11,791 bases of DNA from CAVTWJ01 sp963849485 (GCA_963849485.1 CAWKIF010000058.1:1-11791); one strand, 5' to 3'. Positions 1 through 6,718 are shown, counted from the first letter of the stretch. Numbers and translations: made by a program. Notes: generated from the sequence alone by a model not told the origin.

Positions 1-445
1 GTCGCAGGCCTTGATGCCCGCGATCTTGGCGATGGCGTAGGCGTCGTTGGTCTTTTCCAGGGGGCCGTCCATGAAGTCGGTTTCCTTGATGGCGACCATC
101 TTGTCGTTGGGGTAATCAGGAACTGCCCATGAAAAGAAGCTCCTTGGCCCCGTTGCGGTAGGCCGCCTCCAGCACGTTCGCCTGGATCACCAGGTTGTTG
201 TAGATGAACTCCGCCTGGAAGGACTCGTTGGCCAATATCCCGCCCACCCGGGCGGCCGCCAGGATCACCACGTCGGGCTTTTCCTTTTGAAAGAAAGCGT
301 CCACTTCGGCCTGGCGCACCAGGTCCAGTTCCGCGTGGGTGCGAAAAACCAGGTTGTTGTAACCACGGGATTTCAAACAGCGCACGAGCGCGCTACCCAC
401 CAGGCCCCGGTGCCCCGCCACGTAGATTTTGGAGTTTTTTTCCAT
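1..445 (-). pseudogene. fcl: GDP-L-fucose synthase, frameshifted and cut by the window edge
   Basis: This enzyme converts GDP-4-keto-6-deoxy-mannose to GDP-L-fucose with NADPH, for surface polysaccharide. I see the N-terminal Rossmann motif GHRGLVGSA (residues 11-19 from the ATG at 445), the AAARVGGI segment, and then KELLFMGSS followed at once by a TGA at 116-118. In the family GSS continues as CIYP. Shifting frame from 117 down to 1 restores DYPNDKMVAIKETDF and the catalytic stretch NDAYAIAKIAGIK (Y and K of the YxxxK pair). Relative to an intact GSSCIYP codon string two bases are missing, so this is a 2-nt deletion in the active-site motif. The ATG at 445 is preferred over an upstream TTG because AGGA lies nine bases before it and the family begins there. 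The 3' part lies outside the window. Either a true pseudogene or a consensus error. Confidence 0.88.
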
Positions 446-496
446 GAGCCCGATCCTTTTTTCTAACAAGAACCTATTTCACCGCGAAGACACGAA

Positions 497-521
497 ACAC
501 TTCGGCCCGCAACCGAAGTGT
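497..521. repeat. Perfect 9-bp inverted repeat (hairpin)
   Basis: ACACTTCGG at 497-505 pairs with CCGAAGTGT at 513-521 around a 7-nt loop. No run of T follows on either strand, so it is not a convincing intrinsic terminator. It lies between the DUF5615 stop and the fcl start. Confidence 0.65.
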
Positions 522-646
522 CGATGGCAAAGAAAAGCAATTTCAATAATAAAACAAGGAAGAAGATGTGATTATATACAAAGGCAAACAAAAAAAGTCG
601 ACGGTTGGCAGCAAACCATTCAAGAGGGAGTCCGCAGCAAGGCTCT

Positions 647-683
647 AACTGCCTTACCTGCCAGCTGCGAACTGTGGACTGTC
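647..683. repeat. Heptad (7-bp period) repeat array, copy 1
   Basis: The plus strand reads AACTGCC, a TT interruption, then ACCTGCC, AGCTGCG, AACTGTG and GACTGTC, each exactly 7 bases apart. The same degenerate heptad occurs at 4971-5005 and 9981-10001. The array abuts the TAA stop (684-686) of the DUF5615 gene. Confidence 0.7.
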
Positions 684-1232
684 TTACCCCTTTTTGGATC
701 TGGGCTTGGCCTTTTTGGGCTTATGGGCCTTACTTTGCCGGACCTTTTTTCCTTTCGGCCTGGCATACCCAAAACTTTCGTTTCGGCTTGTGGCCTCAAC
801 GAAGGGGATCTTCGCGCCGTAAACAGCTTGGGGTTCGTGGGCGGACAAACCCCTTAATGGATCCATTTCACCAATAGGCAGGCGGCGGATTCGGACATCA
901 TTTTTCTCTATAGCAATAATCGCTCCCATTACGGGGGGCTTCTCAATCAGGGCCCAGTTCTTTTCTAAAGCACCCGTCAAGCCGGACGCATCCAATCTTT
1001 GCATGCGGAATATGACCACGGAGGGCGCGGACATTCCTGAAAAAGCAAGTAACTTTCCAAAATCCAGGTCATGGGTTAAAAGAATCGCTTCCCTCGAAAT
1101 TGCCATGGATAAGGGGATATCGTCAGGTGATTTCCCCAACCCAAGTTTATCGGCATGGAAAGCAGTATGGCCCCGTCGTTTCAAATTCCGGCAAAGGGAA
1201 GGCGGGAGATTAACGTCCAGAAGGAAGTTCAC
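684..1232 (-). CDS. DUF5615 PIN-like toxin with a lysine-rich tail
   Basis: This is the toxin of a type II-like pair, predicted to be a PIN/Mut7-C-type nuclease. The start is a GTG at 1232 that overlaps the antitoxin stop (GTGA). The 182-residue product begins MNFLLDVNLPP. Family hallmarks are D6 and N8 in LLDVNLPP, the acidic turn SPDDI (35-39) and LLTHDLDFG (51-59) with D55 and D57. The usual core ends near RIRRLPI (about residue 120). The extra roughly 60 residues finish in a very basic stretch (158-182, rich in K and R, with repeated KP and KK), which is unusual for the family. The tail could bind nucleic acid, or could be read-through past a lost stop. The partner is the DUF433 gene immediately upstream. 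Confidence 0.85.
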   Translation of the reverse strand: MNFLLDVNLPPSLCRNLKRRGHTAFHADKLGLGKSPDDIPLSMAISREAILLTHDLDFGKLLAFSGMSAPSVVIFRMQRLDASGLTGALEKNWALIEKPPVMGAIIAIEKNDVRIRRLPIGEMDPLRGLSAHEPQAVYGAKIPFVEATSRNESFGYARPKGKKVRQSKAHKPKKAKPRSKKG

Positions 1233-1468
1233 GGTTTGGCGGGAATGAATCGCTCTTCCGCTTCCAACGCGGCATAAGCGAGGGCTTGCCGGATGTCTTC
1301 CTCCACAAGTTCCGGCCATTCCTTCAGTATCTGGCGGATGGTCATGCCCCCGCCCATATAGCCCAGGATGGAGGCCACGGGCATACGGTAACCCCTGATG
1401 CAAGGTTTCCCACAGCACTTCTCAGGATCAAAGGTGATGCGTTCGAATTTGTAATGGTGGTGTTCCAT
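1229..1468 (-). CDS. DUF433 family antitoxin
   Basis: This 79-residue protein has the DUF433 signature: ITFDPEKCCGKPCIRGYRMPVASIL (the dP...GKPxIRGxRxPV pattern), then GMTIRQILKEWPELVEEDIRQALAYAALEAEE (G-x-T-x-x-x-I-L...P-x-L...D-I-x-x-A-L-x-Y-A). The fold is a small helix-turn-helix. The family is regularly found directly upstream of DUF5615 genes and is taken to be the antitoxin and probable autorepressor. An AAGGAG ribosome-binding site sits about seven bases before the ATG at 1468. The last codons overlap the toxin start by four bases, so translation is probably coupled. I found no convincing promoter in the 172-bp gap upstream. Confidence 0.88.
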   Translation of the reverse strand: MEHHHYKFERITFDPEKCCGKPCIRGYRMPVASILGYMGGGMTIRQILKEWPELVEEDIRQALAYAALEAEERFIPAKP

Positions 1469-1640
1469 TTAACTTCTCCTTGATCCGGTCGTTATCTAAA
1501 TCCGTCCTGTATTTTCCATCCGCAAACTCAAGTGCTTCGCAACAGGCACCCAGCATGCGCCGATTTGACATATGGATAAACCTAAAGGTAATCGGTGCGG
1601 TACCGACCACAGTTAAAATTTCAATGAATCAACACAATTT

Positions 1641-2060
1641 TCAAACTTCAACCACTTTCATCCCCAGGGTCCTGGCCGCTTGGCACTGCCGCTGATCCGC
1701 TGAAACAAACAGGCCGCAACGGTGAACCCTGGCGGAAGCGACGTGGATCGAGTCGAGACCATGAAGAATGGCCCGCTCCAGGCAACCGGTCGCCTCGCTC
1801 ACCGTGGCACCGTCCAACGGAAGAACCAAGCAATTTTTCAGGTCTTGGCCGACCGTCTTCTTGACGGTTGAATATTGCGCCTCCGAAAGGATCCCTTCCC
1901 TGACTTGGCGCCTTAAAACCGAAAACAACTCCGGGATGCCCGCGTCGCTCACGCACACTTTATCCGCACCCGCCATCAACTCCAAAACCCGGTCCGACCC
2001 CTTTTCCGTGAAATACCTTTTAAACCAAGCGGAGGTGTCAAAATAGACATGGCCCTTCAC
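1641..2060 (-). CDS. PIN-domain ribonuclease toxin (VapC-like)
   Basis: This 139-residue protein has all four acidic PIN residues in place: D8 in VYFDTSAWFKRY, E44 in IPELFSVLRR, D103 in LHGLDSIHVASA and D122 in FVSADQRQCQAA. Length and spacing fit an intact Mg-dependent endoribonuclease toxin of a VapBC-type system. The N-terminal TSAWFKRYFTEKGSDRV is typical of PIN toxins paired with Phd-type antitoxins. Translation begins at GTG 2060, which overlaps the antitoxin stop (GTGA), as in the neighbouring DUF433/DUF5615 pair. The RNA target cannot be read from the sequence. Confidence 0.92.
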   Translation of the reverse strand: MKGHVYFDTSAWFKRYFTEKGSDRVLELMAGADKVCVSDAGIPELFSVLRRQVREGILSEAQYSTVKKTVGQDLKNCLVLPLDGATVSEATGCLERAILHGLDSIHVASARVHRCGLFVSADQRQCQAARTLGMKVVEV

Positions 2061-2290
2061 TTGTATTTTTTCCTTTCCTCCCGCAATAGACGGGTAGCGA
2101 TGTCGCCCCCCAGGTCATAAAGCGGCCGGGCATGGGCCCAGTGATCCTTTGGCTCATCCATCGGGCCGGCCTTTAAGAGCAAAGCGGATGGCTTCCCGTT
2201 CCGGTAGATCTGGACGGTCTCGCCCTTTTCCACCTTGTCGAAATAACTGGCGGCGTTGTTCCTTAATTGGGTAAAAGTAGCCGTAATCAT
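2057..2290 (-). CDS. Phd/YefM-type antitoxin
   Basis: This is a 77-residue protein. MITATFTQLRNNAASYFDKVEKGETVQIYRNGKPSALLL is the N-terminal Phd/YefM DNA-binding fold: a start strand, a helix with a LRNN motif, then a G-E-x-V-x-I-x-R-N-G-K-P-x-A-L hairpin. The C-terminal part (EPKDHWAHARPLYDLGGDIATRLLREERKKYK) is the flexible segment that would wrap the PIN toxin. A GGAGGG ribosome-binding site lies just upstream of the ATG at 2290. It is first gene of the operon, with a strong promoter 29 bases upstream, and its own palindrome-binding domain suggests autorepression. Confidence 0.92.
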   Translation of the reverse strand: MITATFTQLRNNAASYFDKVEKGETVQIYRNGKPSALLLKAGPMDEPKDHWAHARPLYDLGGDIATRLLREERKKYK

Positions 2291-2318
2291 GGTTTCCCTC
2301 CGGTTTGATTGGATAACT

Positions 2319-2347
2319 AATACATGTACAGATTCATGTCATGTCAA
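2319..2347 (-). promoter_or_regulatory. Promoter of the Phd/PIN operon with embedded palindrome
   Basis: Read on the minus strand, a perfect -35 TTGACA (2342-2347) is followed by a 17-base spacer and -10 TGTATT (2319-2324; four of six consensus bases). The 8-bp palindrome TACATGTA (2321-2328) covers the -10. A second short inverted repeat, CATG-T-CATG (2335-2343), overlaps the -35. This layout suits binding by the Phd protein as an autorepressor; that binding is inferred. Confidence 0.7.
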
Positions 2348-2410
2348 CCGGGTGGCCGTCCCCCGCAACGAATCTTCAAGATGAGTCGCGCGGTTAATGT
2401 CTAGGACTAT

Positions 2411-3238
2411 TTACTCGGTGATCGTTTCGCCGATCTTCTTTACCAGACACTTCCCTTGCGGGTCGTGGATGATCTGGATTTTCGCCTTTACCGTCTTGGT
2501 GAAATTTGAACTCTGGCCGTTCCACCCACCCTGGCCGACGATAGTGCCAGATATCATGAACTCCTCGGCCGTCTCGTTGGAGGAGATCCATTTCACCGGC
2601 GCATCGGGTGTGAAGGCCTTGGTGCGGTGGATGCCTTCCATGTTTTTGAGGATATAGGGGTTGAAGTAATGGCCTTTGAGATCCCCGGCGTAATCTTTCG
2701 TCACCCAACCCAAGAGGGTGGTCTCCCGGTCCTGGTAGTTCTGGTACCCAATGCTATAGAGGGCCTGGGCGAAATTCAGGACGAAATCTTTGTCCGCCTC
2801 CATCGGTTGTTTGGCTGTGGCTGATTCGTATGAGGCGGCCGCCACCGGGGTTGGGTTCGAAACCACCACCGTCTTGGCAGGGGTTTCCAGTGCCTGGTTA
2901 ACGGATTTATGTTTTTTCACCGCGATCCGTTTGACCTGAGGCTTTGAAACCGGAGGCGTGGTTCCGACTACTGTTTGAGCCTGAACCGCAGGTACCGGGT
3001 TTGGGGCAGTACCAATTCCCTGTTTAGGGACTTGCACGCTAAAAGCTTGGCCAGAGGGTAAATCAATTTGCAGTTCCCCCATCACCCATCCCCTGTAATG
3101 CCAGGCGACGAGGAGAACAATGCCGATCCCGAGGATCCAACCAAACCCCGGGTTGAAGGACCTATGGATGATCCAAAGCAACAGAACCCCCACCCCAAAG
3201 GCCATCCAGCCGTTTTGCAAAATCTGCTGAAGCACCAA
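2411..3238 (-). CDS. Membrane protein with C-terminal NTF2/VirB8-like domain
   Basis: This 275-residue frame starts at TTG 3238. Two hydrophobic segments (about residues 11-24, WMAFGVGVLLLWII, and 33-46, GWILGIGIVLLVAW) are followed by a basic proline- and valine-rich linker (about 70-145) and a C-terminal domain (about 149-275). That domain contains FVLNFAQALYSIGYQNYQDRE, TKDYAGDL and a strand-rich end. The overall layout (membrane anchor, linker, NTF2-like fold) recalls VirB8/TraE/DotI subunits of type IV secretion systems, but this is a resemblance only. The frame is probably the 3' part of a longer gene: a one-base shift in a CCCC run near 3250 joins it smoothly to frame 3162-3368. A bicistronic or truncated protein is the alternative. 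Confidence 0.6.
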   Translation of the reverse strand: MVLQQILQNGWMAFGVGVLLLWIIHRSFNPGFGWILGIGIVLLVAWHYRGWVMGELQIDLPSGQAFSVQVPKQGIGTAPNPVPAVQAQTVVGTTPPVSKPQVKRIAVKKHKSVNQALETPAKTVVVSNPTPVAAASYESATAKQPMEADKDFVLNFAQALYSIGYQNYQDRETTLLGWVTKDYAGDLKGHYFNPYILKNMEGIHRTKAFTPDAPVKWISSNETAEEFMISGTIVGQGGWNGQSSNFTKTVKAKIQIIHDPQGKCLVKKIGETITE

Positions 3239-3368
3239 AAAGGGGCACCTGGGTCAAAAGATGGACGAGGGCCAGGGCCCCGCTATTGAACCAACCCCTG
3301 AACCCCGGGAAAAACTGCCCGAGACCCTCCAGCCAGGGTTGAATAGCAGAATGCCATGACGAAGGCAT
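3162..3368 (-). other. Overlapping frame, likely middle segment of the split membrane gene
   Basis: The frame encodes 68 residues, MPSSWHSAIQPWLEGLGQFFPGF and onward, including NSGALALVHLLTQVPLF. It overlaps the upstream frame (3283-3507) and the downstream frame (2411-3238, by 77 bases), which is unusual for separate genes. Removing one C from the CCC run near 3331 and one from the CCCC run near 3247 yields a continuous product: YSTWLEGLGQFF joins the first two frames, and TQVPFLVLQQIL joins the second to the third. I therefore read it as part of one gene interrupted twice rather than as a gene of its own. Confidence 0.4.
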
Positions 3369-3507
3369 AGACCACCCAGTGGCCTATATATAAGAAGGGG
3401 TTCTGCCCGCCCCGGGTGCCGTGGGACCTGGACCCGCTACTGGAATGAATGGGCGCGGCCCAGTTGGCCACTGATTTGGCAATGTTGTGGATGCCCTTGG
3501 TGATCAG
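3283..3507 (-). CDS. Small membrane protein or 5' segment of the split membrane gene
   Basis: This 74-codon frame starts at CTG 3507, which overlaps the ParB-like stop as CTGA. That is the same geometry as the usual ATGA translational coupling, with a rare start codon. The product begins ITKGIHNIAKSVANWAAPIHSS and has one hydrophobic segment, FLYIGHWVVYAFVMAFCYSTL, typical of a membrane helix. A GTG start further upstream, inside the ParB-like gene, is possible. I do not recognise a family. Its end (AGGSRAVFPGVQGLVQ) looks like a shifted frame, so it is more likely the N-terminal part of the protein that continues in 3162-3368 and 2411-3238. Confidence 0.45.
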   Translation of the reverse strand: MITKGIHNIAKSVANWAAPIHSSSGSRSHGTRGGQNPFLYIGHWVVYAFVMAFCYSTLAGGSRAVFPGVQGLVQ

Positions 3508-4817
3508 TAGGAGAGATGCTTTCCGATCACGAAAAGAAGGTGCCCTAAGAGCTTCCACCCGCCCTTGACGGCCTTCTCGAGGATATAGCCCACGGCTTGC
3601 CACTTGTTATCCGGAATCTTGCCCAGGAGGTCCTTGATCCCCGCGGCGGTAAAACCTTGGAAGACCTCGGCCAGGTCAGCCCCCAAACCAGGTGAGGCGG
3701 CTTTTGGCGGTTGGCTAGTAGCTTTTAGGGGAACCGTTGGGGTTGCCACCTGTGTCTGGGACTCTTGGCCCGTACCTTGAACTGGGATTTCTGGATTGTT
3801 GAAGCTTACCTCACCCTCAACTTCGAGAGTTTCAGGCGCGGAAGGGCTGGTAAGGTTGGTTTTGGTTCTCCTTTTTGCTTTTTTGCCTGGCTCGGTAGCC
3901 CCTATAAGCTTCTTTAGATGGTTGGCCAGGGATGGAGTTTTAGAAGAAGCTGGATTTTTTTGTTTCTTCCTCATCGACGGAACGAATTGGTCGATATCTT
4001 TGCCCTCAAGTAGCCAATTCACTAGTTTCGATGTTTGGGAACGAGTCCAATGACCTTGAAAGATACGTCTCAATACCTGAAGGGCAAGAAATTGGGCCTT
4101 CTCTAAGGGTTCAATGCGGTTCAAGGGTATCAGGTTGTAAACGGTTGCAACTTTTAGAACCCATGCTTCTTCATCCGAATCTTTAAATTTGTCATCTATA
4201 ACCTGCGTATAAGTTCCCTGGGAACTCGATGAAGGGCCCCCCTCCCTCTTTTCGTCCCCGCTTTCATCCAATAATTCCGCCGGGGTCTTGGGTTGGGGTA
4301 GGTTTTGGCGGATCAAGTCCCTAGCTTCCACCGTTAGAAGCCCTAAAAGAAGCCTGGATTTATTCAGAACAGACCTGGAACAGCCAAACTTGCCCGACCA
4401 TTGCACCAGATCCCAACCCTCATGCTCCTGGGCCATGCGGGTTTCCCAATTCTCGTACTTATCCAGCCAATAGACCTGGGTGTTCTCGTTCGTGGTACCC
4501 GCCAGGTCCTTGGCATCCTCCAGGGGGATATCCATGAGCTCGGCCTCAATGGTGCTAATTCCCAGCAGGAGATGGGCCATGGTTCTCATTTGGCCGGAAA
4601 TGAGGGCGCGGTTAGGGGCATGGCCCGGTTCGGTCCCCTTCCAAACGAGGACCCGGGGCAATTTCCCGCGTCTTTTGATGAAATTGACCAGGTTTTGAAG
4701 CCGAACCTGATCCTTGTATTTCCGGGGATTCCAAACAGGGGTATAAAGTTCGGCGGTGGGGATGTAAACAACCTCAGCTGCGCGGGGTTGCTGAATTTCT
4801 TGAGTATCAACCGGCAT
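3504..4817 (-). CDS. ParB-like protein with hydrophobic C-terminal helix
   Basis: This 437-residue protein has an N-terminal ParB/Srx-like domain: WNPRKYKDQVRLQNLVNFIKRRG (29-51), ALISGQMRTMAHLLLG (71-86, the position of the ParB GERR box, here GQMR) and TTNENTQ (108-114, the EN-Q box). A helix-turn-helix-like stretch follows (about 137-158, LVQWSGKFGCSRSVLNKSRLLL). A long low-complexity middle rich in S, P, T and K ends in an amphipathic then hydrophobic tail (GGWKLLGHLLFVIGKHLS). I place the start at ATG 4817 because GGAGG lies five bases before it; the upstream ATG at 4853 has no such site. No ParA gene is present. The stop is coupled (CTGA) to a membrane-protein frame, hinting at a DNA-to-membrane function. 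Plasmid or element partition, or transcription control, are alternatives. Confidence 0.75.
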   Translation of the reverse strand: MPVDTQEIQQPRAAEVVYIPTAELYTPVWNPRKYKDQVRLQNLVNFIKRRGKLPRVLVWKGTEPGHAPNRALISGQMRTMAHLLLGISTIEAELMDIPLEDAKDLAGTTNENTQVYWLDKYENWETRMAQEHEGWDLVQWSGKFGCSRSVLNKSRLLLGLLTVEARDLIRQNLPQPKTPAELLDESGDEKREGGPSSSSQGTYTQVIDDKFKDSDEEAWVLKVATVYNLIPLNRIEPLEKAQFLALQVLRRIFQGHWTRSQTSKLVNWLLEGKDIDQFVPSMRKKQKNPASSKTPSLANHLKKLIGATEPGKKAKRRTKTNLTSPSAPETLEVEGEVSFNNPEIPVQGTGQESQTQVATPTVPLKATSQPPKAASPGLGADLAEVFQGFTAAGIKDLLGKIPDNKWQAVGYILEKAVKGGWKLLGHLLFVIGKHLSY

Positions 4818-4858
4818 AGGGGCCTCCAACTTATAAATTCGAACACTCTCCATAAACT

Positions 4859-4898
4859 GGGATTGCTTCGCCGCTTAATTCACGGCTCGCAATGACAG
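4859..4898 (+). repeat. Dispersed element ending CTCGCAATGACAG, copy 1
   Basis: It begins GGGATTGCTTCGCCGC and ends GGCTCGCAATGACAG. From general knowledge, phrases of this kind (GATTGC...CTCGCAATGACA) recur as dispersed repeats in many bacterial genomes. It matches the ends of the element at 5311-5366 in the same orientation. Confidence 0.55.
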
Positions 4899-4926
4899 AT
4901 AGGCAGAGGCTCCCCTATTAAAAGTA

Positions 4927-4939
4927 GTCAACTGTTGAC
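4927..4939. repeat. Perfect palindrome GTCAAC-T-GTTGAC
   Basis: Six-base arms flank a single T. It stands at the edge of the heptad array region and is too short to be assigned a role. Confidence 0.5.
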
Positions 4940-4970
4940 GGCCGATAGACTACAGGCAGATCTAAGACTT

Positions 4971-5005
4971 AACTGCCGACTGCCAACTGCCATCGGCGAA
5001 CTGTA
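4971..5005. repeat. Heptad repeat array, copy 2
   Basis: Five consecutive 7-base units read AACTGCC, GACTGCC, AACTGCC, ATCGGCG, AACTGTA. The first three are the same heptad type as at 647-683 and 9981-10001. Confidence 0.7.
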
Positions 5006-5310
5006 GTTTGAAAATAAATCGGAGGAAGGCGGGCTTTCAAGAAAAAAACGCGCGCTAGAGGGTAAAAGGTTTCCTAAGGGGTTGGCGAGGAATAATCCGC
5101 ACAACAATTGTCTGGATGGAAAATGCGATTCACAAATGACTCAACGAATAAGGATCGTCAAGACCCGGTTGAAAGAGGGCTCACCAGAAAAATTCGCTTG
5201 ATCCATGGAGTTTGACCCATGCCCCAGGCCGACCCGAAAAATCCAGAATACGGAGCTTAACCTGAAAAGTGGAAAATGGAAGCCTGACCCTTATAAACAC
5301 GAACATCGAA

Positions 5311-5366
5311 CTGAGATCGCCACGTCGGCAACCGCCCCGATTGGGGCGCCTCCTCGCGATGACAGA
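5311..5366 (+). repeat. Dispersed element ending CTCGCGATGACAG, copy 2, with internal hairpin
   Basis: The ends (GAGATCGCC and CCTCGCGATGACAG) match the element at 4859-4898. The interior differs and contains a perfect hairpin: CGCCCC (5333-5338), loop GATT, GGGGCG (5343-5348). The same orientation and a different middle suggest an old, diverged repeat family. Confidence 0.55.
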
Positions 5367-5447
5367 CCACAAATAATTCCTCAAAAACCCTTTATCTGCA
5401 AATTCAGGAAAGACTCAGTTTTCTTAGTTCTATTTCCCACCGATCTA

Positions 5448-6641
5448 TCACGGACTTTTTCGAAAAACGGGCTTGGTAAACCGAGTGGCAGTGCTTGAAC
5501 ATCGCCGCCTTCCTCCGCTCATCCCCCAAAAAAGCGCCAAATCCTCCGCCACCTCCGCCAAGTTACCGGGTTTTAAGACCCAACCCACCTGGTGTTCCTT
5601 GATCCATTGGGAAATGGCGGATTTTTCCGGCCCCTCGAACAACACCGGCCGTCCCACGGCCAGGGCGCCAAAGAACTTCGAGGGTACCACGATGCCTTCC
5701 CATTCCGGGCGAAGGGAGACGATGTGGATATCGGGAGCGCAGAGGCGGGCGGACAATTTTTCCGGCGGGGCGAAATTGGAAATTCGAACATTGGTATCTT
5801 CCTGGTTAATCGCCAATTTCAACTCTTCCAACCGGCTTCCGCGGACTCCGTAGTTGATCATCGCCTTGGAATGAAGCTTTCGTGCCAGTTTAAGGGTCAG
5901 GTAGAATTCATGGGCCCGGCCAAAACTTCCCGAATAAAGCAACCCCAAGGGGGCATCCCCGAATAAGAGCGCCCGTTCCTCCCTATCGAAGCCCAAGGGC
6001 TCGGGGGGTTCCTCCAAAGCCCAGGGCGTGAGCGTCTCGCTTTTTCGCGGTTCATAGGCTCTCAGCCTTTCCCTCATGCAACTTCCCAAATCAGCCACCA
6101 AATCGCATTTTTGGTAGCCCCCCTTCATCATCCATTTCACGATCTTGACCAGGGGGTTCCCTTCCCCCACCACCCCATCCGCGATGGCGGCCTCGGGGTA
6201 AAGGTCGAAACACCAATGGGCGATCTGGGCCTTGGGACGAAGAAGCTTCAACCAAGGCGCCAGGATGACTGAAAAAAGAGGGTCGGACCCGATCAGGATG
6301 ACATCGGGTTTGATGGGGGGGTTCAAGAGCAGCCGGAGCCACCAATACTTCAACATCCAAACGGCGTTCAAGACGCGGCCAATCATGGAATGTTGGTGGA
6401 AAGACGGCCGCCAAACCCTTTTGATCGCCACCCCATCGCGCTCTTCAAACCGGGTGGTGTATCGATCGGTTTCACCCATGATGGGGGGTTTGCGGTGAGG
6501 GGTGTGGCAGGGCCGGTTCGAGGGCCAGACCCTCACTTCCCAATCGCGTTGGGCGAGCCCCTCGCAAAGATCGGTGAATTGAGCCGCGCTTACGACATCG
6601 TCCGGCCAATAGTAATGATAGAGAACAAGGATCTTACGCAT
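5448..6641 (-). CDS. GT4-type glycosyltransferase, C-terminus frameshifted
   Basis: The protein has a two-Rossmann GT-B architecture. The N-terminal MRKILVLYHYYWPDDVVSAAQFTDLCEGLAQRDWEVRVW is typical of GT4 enzymes for capsule or O-antigen. LLYSGSFGRAHEF (234-246) is the linker before the donor domain, and EWEGIVVPSKFFGALAVGRPVLF (313-335) is the nucleotide-sugar binding region. A GGGAGG site precedes the ATG at 6641. After L370-F371 the frame changes into low-quality sequence ending at 5448. One base added in the T6G5 run (plus strand C5A6, 5523-5533) restores GDERRKAAMFKHCHSVYQARFSKKSVIDRWEIELRKLSLS and moves the stop to 5404, giving 412 residues with a normal GT4 end. Sugar donor and acceptor are not predictable. 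It lies 77 bases downstream of the first ATPase gene, on the same strand. Confidence 0.87.
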   Translation of the reverse strand: MRKILVLYHYYWPDDVVSAAQFTDLCEGLAQRDWEVRVWPSNRPCHTPHRKPPIMGETDRYTTRFEERDGVAIKRVWRPSFHQHSMIGRVLNAVWMLKYWWLRLLLNPPIKPDVILIGSDPLFSVILAPWLKLLRPKAQIAHWCFDLYPEAAIADGVVGEGNPLVKIVKWMMKGGYQKCDLVADLGSCMRERLRAYEPRKSETLTPWALEEPPEPLGFDREERALLFGDAPLGLLYSGSFGRAHEFYLTLKLARKLHSKAMINYGVRGSRLEELKLAINQEDTNVRISNFAPPEKLSARLCAPDIHIVSLRPEWEGIVVPSKFFGALAVGRPVLFEGPEKSAISQWIKEHQVGWVLKPGNLAEVAEDLALFWGMSGGRRRCSSTATRFTKPVFRKSP

Positions 6642-6718
6642 TCATCCCTCCCAAAAGACTCAGGCACTTTAAGCGTTGCGATCGACCGAAATGATTTTTT
6701 AAACGCGCGGCCGCCTCC

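Larger units (their letters stand above)
446..683. other. Spacer between fcl and the DUF433/DUF5615 pair
   Basis: There is no supportable gene here. On the fcl side it holds a stretch resembling the common dispersed phrase ACCGCGAAGACACGAA (481-496), then a perfect 9-bp hairpin. A purine-rich, AT-rich stretch (about 522-600) follows, and a 7-bp-period repeat (647-683) ends exactly at the toxin stop codon. The plus-strand open frames across it match nothing I recognise. Confidence 0.6.
4818..5403. other. Repeat-bearing spacer between the ParB-like gene and the glycosyltransferase
   Basis: There is no supportable gene here. The spacer holds two diverged copies of an element ending CTCGC[AG]ATGACAG, a perfect 6+6 palindrome and a heptad array. 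The rest (5006-5310) contains an A-run and no reading frame that resembles a protein family. Confidence 0.6.

Noticed and set aside
429..877. Two plus-strand frames across the fcl to DUF5615 spacer
   Set aside because: They cross the heptad repeat and the antisense of the DUF5615 tail, and have no domain signal.
1428..1610. Minus-strand 60-residue frame upstream of DUF433
   Set aside because: It overlaps the antitoxin start, has no recognised domain and no ribosome-binding site.
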